Of a stretch of 64,000 nucleotides of DNA, positions 62,191 to 64,000 are shown in pieces. The notes under the pieces are model-generated. The model did no database searches. It was not told the origin of the DNA and saw only the letters and a program-made list of their open reading frames with translations. Made by a program: the position numbers and the translations under genes. Source of the DNA: Luscinia megarhynchos (lineage: Eukaryota > Chordata > Aves > Passeriformes > Turdidae); contig CM067584.1 of assembly GCA_034336665.1 (NCBI GenBank), forward strand, positions 5,547,699 through 5,611,698. The letters run 5' to 3'. Numbering within the stretch: the first letter of the stretch is position 1; every line of letters starts with the position of its first letter.

Positions 62191-64000
62191 AGAGAGAGCA
62201 TCGCCCCGGCACGAGGACGACGGACCCCGACAGTGCATCCCTCCGGGATGAAAGACCCCGACATAGTATCCAGCCAAGAGGAGGAGGAGGGACCACGACA
62301 GATCATCCCCCAGGAAGCGAGGACGAGGGTCACCCACATAGCATCGCCCCGAGACGAGGGTGGCGGACGCCGCAAGATCATCCTCTCGGGGCCGAGTATG
62401 ACGTATCCTTACTGACCATCGCACCAGGAGTGAGGACGATGGACCCAGAAAGTGTATTGCCCCGAGGGCGAGGACGAGGGACCCCGACAGATCATCCCCC
62501 CGAGAGCGAGGACGACGGACCCTGACAGACCATCCCCAGGTAACGAGGACAACGGACCCCGACAGAGAATCCCCCCAGAGTGAGGACGACACACCCCGAC
62601 AGAGAATCAGCCCGCGTTTGAGGACGTCGGACACCCACAGAGCATCCCTCCGGTGCGACAATGACATACCCCGACAGAGCATCCCCCTGGGGGCGAGGAC
62701 GATGGACCCAGACATTGCATTGATCCAGGGGCGAGGACGAGGGACCCACACAGAACATCAACCTGGGGGCGTGGACGAGGGACCCCGGGAGAACATCCCC
62801 CCGGGAAGAGGGCGAGAGTTGCCAAAAGATCATCACCGTAGGGGCGAGGACGACGGACCCCGACAGATGATCACTACAAGGCGATGATGATGCACCCCGA
62901 CAAAGCATCGCTCTGGGGCCAAGGACGTCGGACCCTGACAGAGCATCACCCCGGGACGAGGCCGACGGACACTGACAGATCATCTTCCCGGGGCGAGGAC
63001 GAGGGACCACGATAGGGCATTACCCTGGGGCGAGGACAACAGACCCTGACAGAGCATCCGCTCGGGACAAGGGCGACGGATACCAAAAGGTCATTCTCCT
63101 GGGGGCGATGACGACAGACCCCAACAGAGCATCGCCCTGGGGGTGAGGACGACGTACCCCGACAGAGCATTGCCCCGGGGTGGAGGATGACGGACACCGA
63201 CAAATGATTCTTCTGGGTGCGATGACGATGTACCCAGACAGGGCATCCCCGTAGGGTGAGGACAACGGACCCCGACAGAGCATCGCCTTGGGATGTGGGC
63301 GAATGACCCTGACAGAAGCTTTGCCCCAGGACAATGGCTACGGATGCCGCAAGATCATCCTCTCGGGGGCGAGTATAGCGTATCCCTACTGACCATCGCC
63401 CCGGCACCAAGGACGACGGACCCCGAAAATGTATTGCTCCCCCCCAGGGCGAGGACGACGGACCTCAGCAGATCACCCCACTGAGGGCGAGGACGTCGGA
63501 CCCTGACAGAGCATCCCCGGGTAACGAGGACAACGGACCCTGACAGAGCATCCCCCGAGGGCGAGGACGACACACCCCAACAGAGCATCGCCCTGGGGCC
63601 GAGGACGTCGGACCCCAACAGAGCATCCCAATGGCGCGAGCATGAAAAACCCTTACAGAGCATTGCCCCATTGACCCCGAAAGTGTATTGCCCCGGGTGC
63701 GAGAACGACGGACCCCGACTGAGCATCAGCCCAGGACGAGGGCGATGGACTTTGACAGAGCATCCCCGGGAGACGAGGGAAATGGACCCCGACAGAGCAT
63801 TGCCCCGGGGTTGAGGACGACGACACCGACAAATAATCTTCCCAGGTGCGACGACGACGGACCCCGGCAGGGCATCTCCCTGGGGCGAAGACGAAGGACC
63901 CCTACAGAGCATCACCCCAAGCGCGAGGACGTCGGACCCCGACAGAGCATACCCATAGGGCGAGGACGACAGACCTCTACAGATCATCGCCCCGGGGGTG
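62191..64000. repeat. 38-bp minisatellite array, segment 12
   Basis: Clean monomers up to the end of the window; the better version of about 25396-27230. Contains the TATCCCTACTGACCATC variant near 63380. The array continues past the window edge. Confidence 0.95.

Noticed and set aside
1..64000. CRISPR array
   Set aside because: The repeats are contiguous with no unique spacers, and the window has vertebrate-type LTRs and promoters.
1..64000. Prokaryotic genes, operons or phage
   Set aside because: No ribosome-binding sites, no conserved protein families in any frame, and clear eukaryotic elements (LTRs with AATAAA, TATA/CCAAT/GC-box promoters).
1..64000. Ribosomal RNA genes or intergenic spacer, and tRNA genes
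   Set aside because: A GC-rich tandem repeat with embedded promoters recalls an rDNA spacer, but the promoters are TATA/CCAAT Pol II type and no rRNA or tRNA sequence is present.
1..64000. Telomere repeats
   Set aside because: No TTAGGG or CCCTAA tandem run was seen. A subtelomeric position cannot be argued from this window.

Overview
This window is eukaryotic, non-coding tandem-repeat DNA. I found no protein-coding gene that I can support, and no rRNA or tRNA gene. Most of it is a GC- and CpG-rich minisatellite of about 37-39 bp per monomer. On the + strand each monomer reads roughly GAGGACGACGGACC, then CCGACAGAGCATC, then a CCCCGGGG-type palindrome. Two kinds of LTR are embedded: a 600-bp element with TGTCCTGG...CCAGGACA ends, and a ~379-bp solo LTR with a 6-bp target duplication. 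From memory the first resembles LTRs of bird (songbird) endogenous retroviruses, so my best guess is a bird genome, perhaps a GC-rich microchromosome or a heterochromatic/sex-linked region. This is an inference and was not checked against a database.

Layout. The arrays are interrupted seven times by a complex 'hinge' block of about 2-2.5 kb: H1 3741-5815, H2 8866-10766, H3 12946-15430, H4 38222-40765, H5 43160-44446 (cut by the gap), H6 45968-47892 and H7 50091-52599. The order inside a hinge is constant: a 5' domain with two diverged TCGGAGG elements; a second minisatellite of ~42 bp (3-4 units); a splice-acceptor-like site and a short open frame ending in TAG; two AATAAA signals; a compact Pol II-type promoter (CCAAT, inverted CCAAT, GGGGCGGGGC, TATATAAAG); and a leader that grades into the 38-bp array, with an 84-bp GT-AG intron-like segment near its far end in the longer copies. 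The macro-unit can therefore be read as a repeated transcription unit: the promoter points into the array, and the open frame plus poly(A) signals lie just before the next promoter. A lone piece of the leader end also occurs at 25174-25395 and 61970-62190.

Assembly state. A 100-N gap lies at 44447-44546. Sequence from about 44842 to the end of the window repeats 7757 to about 27230 in the same order, about 37.1 kb apart. H2=H6, H3=H7, the solo LTR and the orphan leader all recur. The two versions are identical over hundreds of bases in some patches and full of small indels and stereotyped miscalls in others. This is the pattern of one locus assembled twice (overlapping contig ends or haplotigs) with poor consensus in 12.6-28 kb, 29.5-46.8 kb and some smaller patches. 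Coordinates and copy numbers in those regions should be treated with caution.

Higher-order structure. In the clean stretch 52.6-64 kb the 38-bp monomers form higher-order repeats: segments recur at fixed offsets of 2476-2477, 2061 and about 825 bp, and recognisable monomer variants recur in a fixed order.
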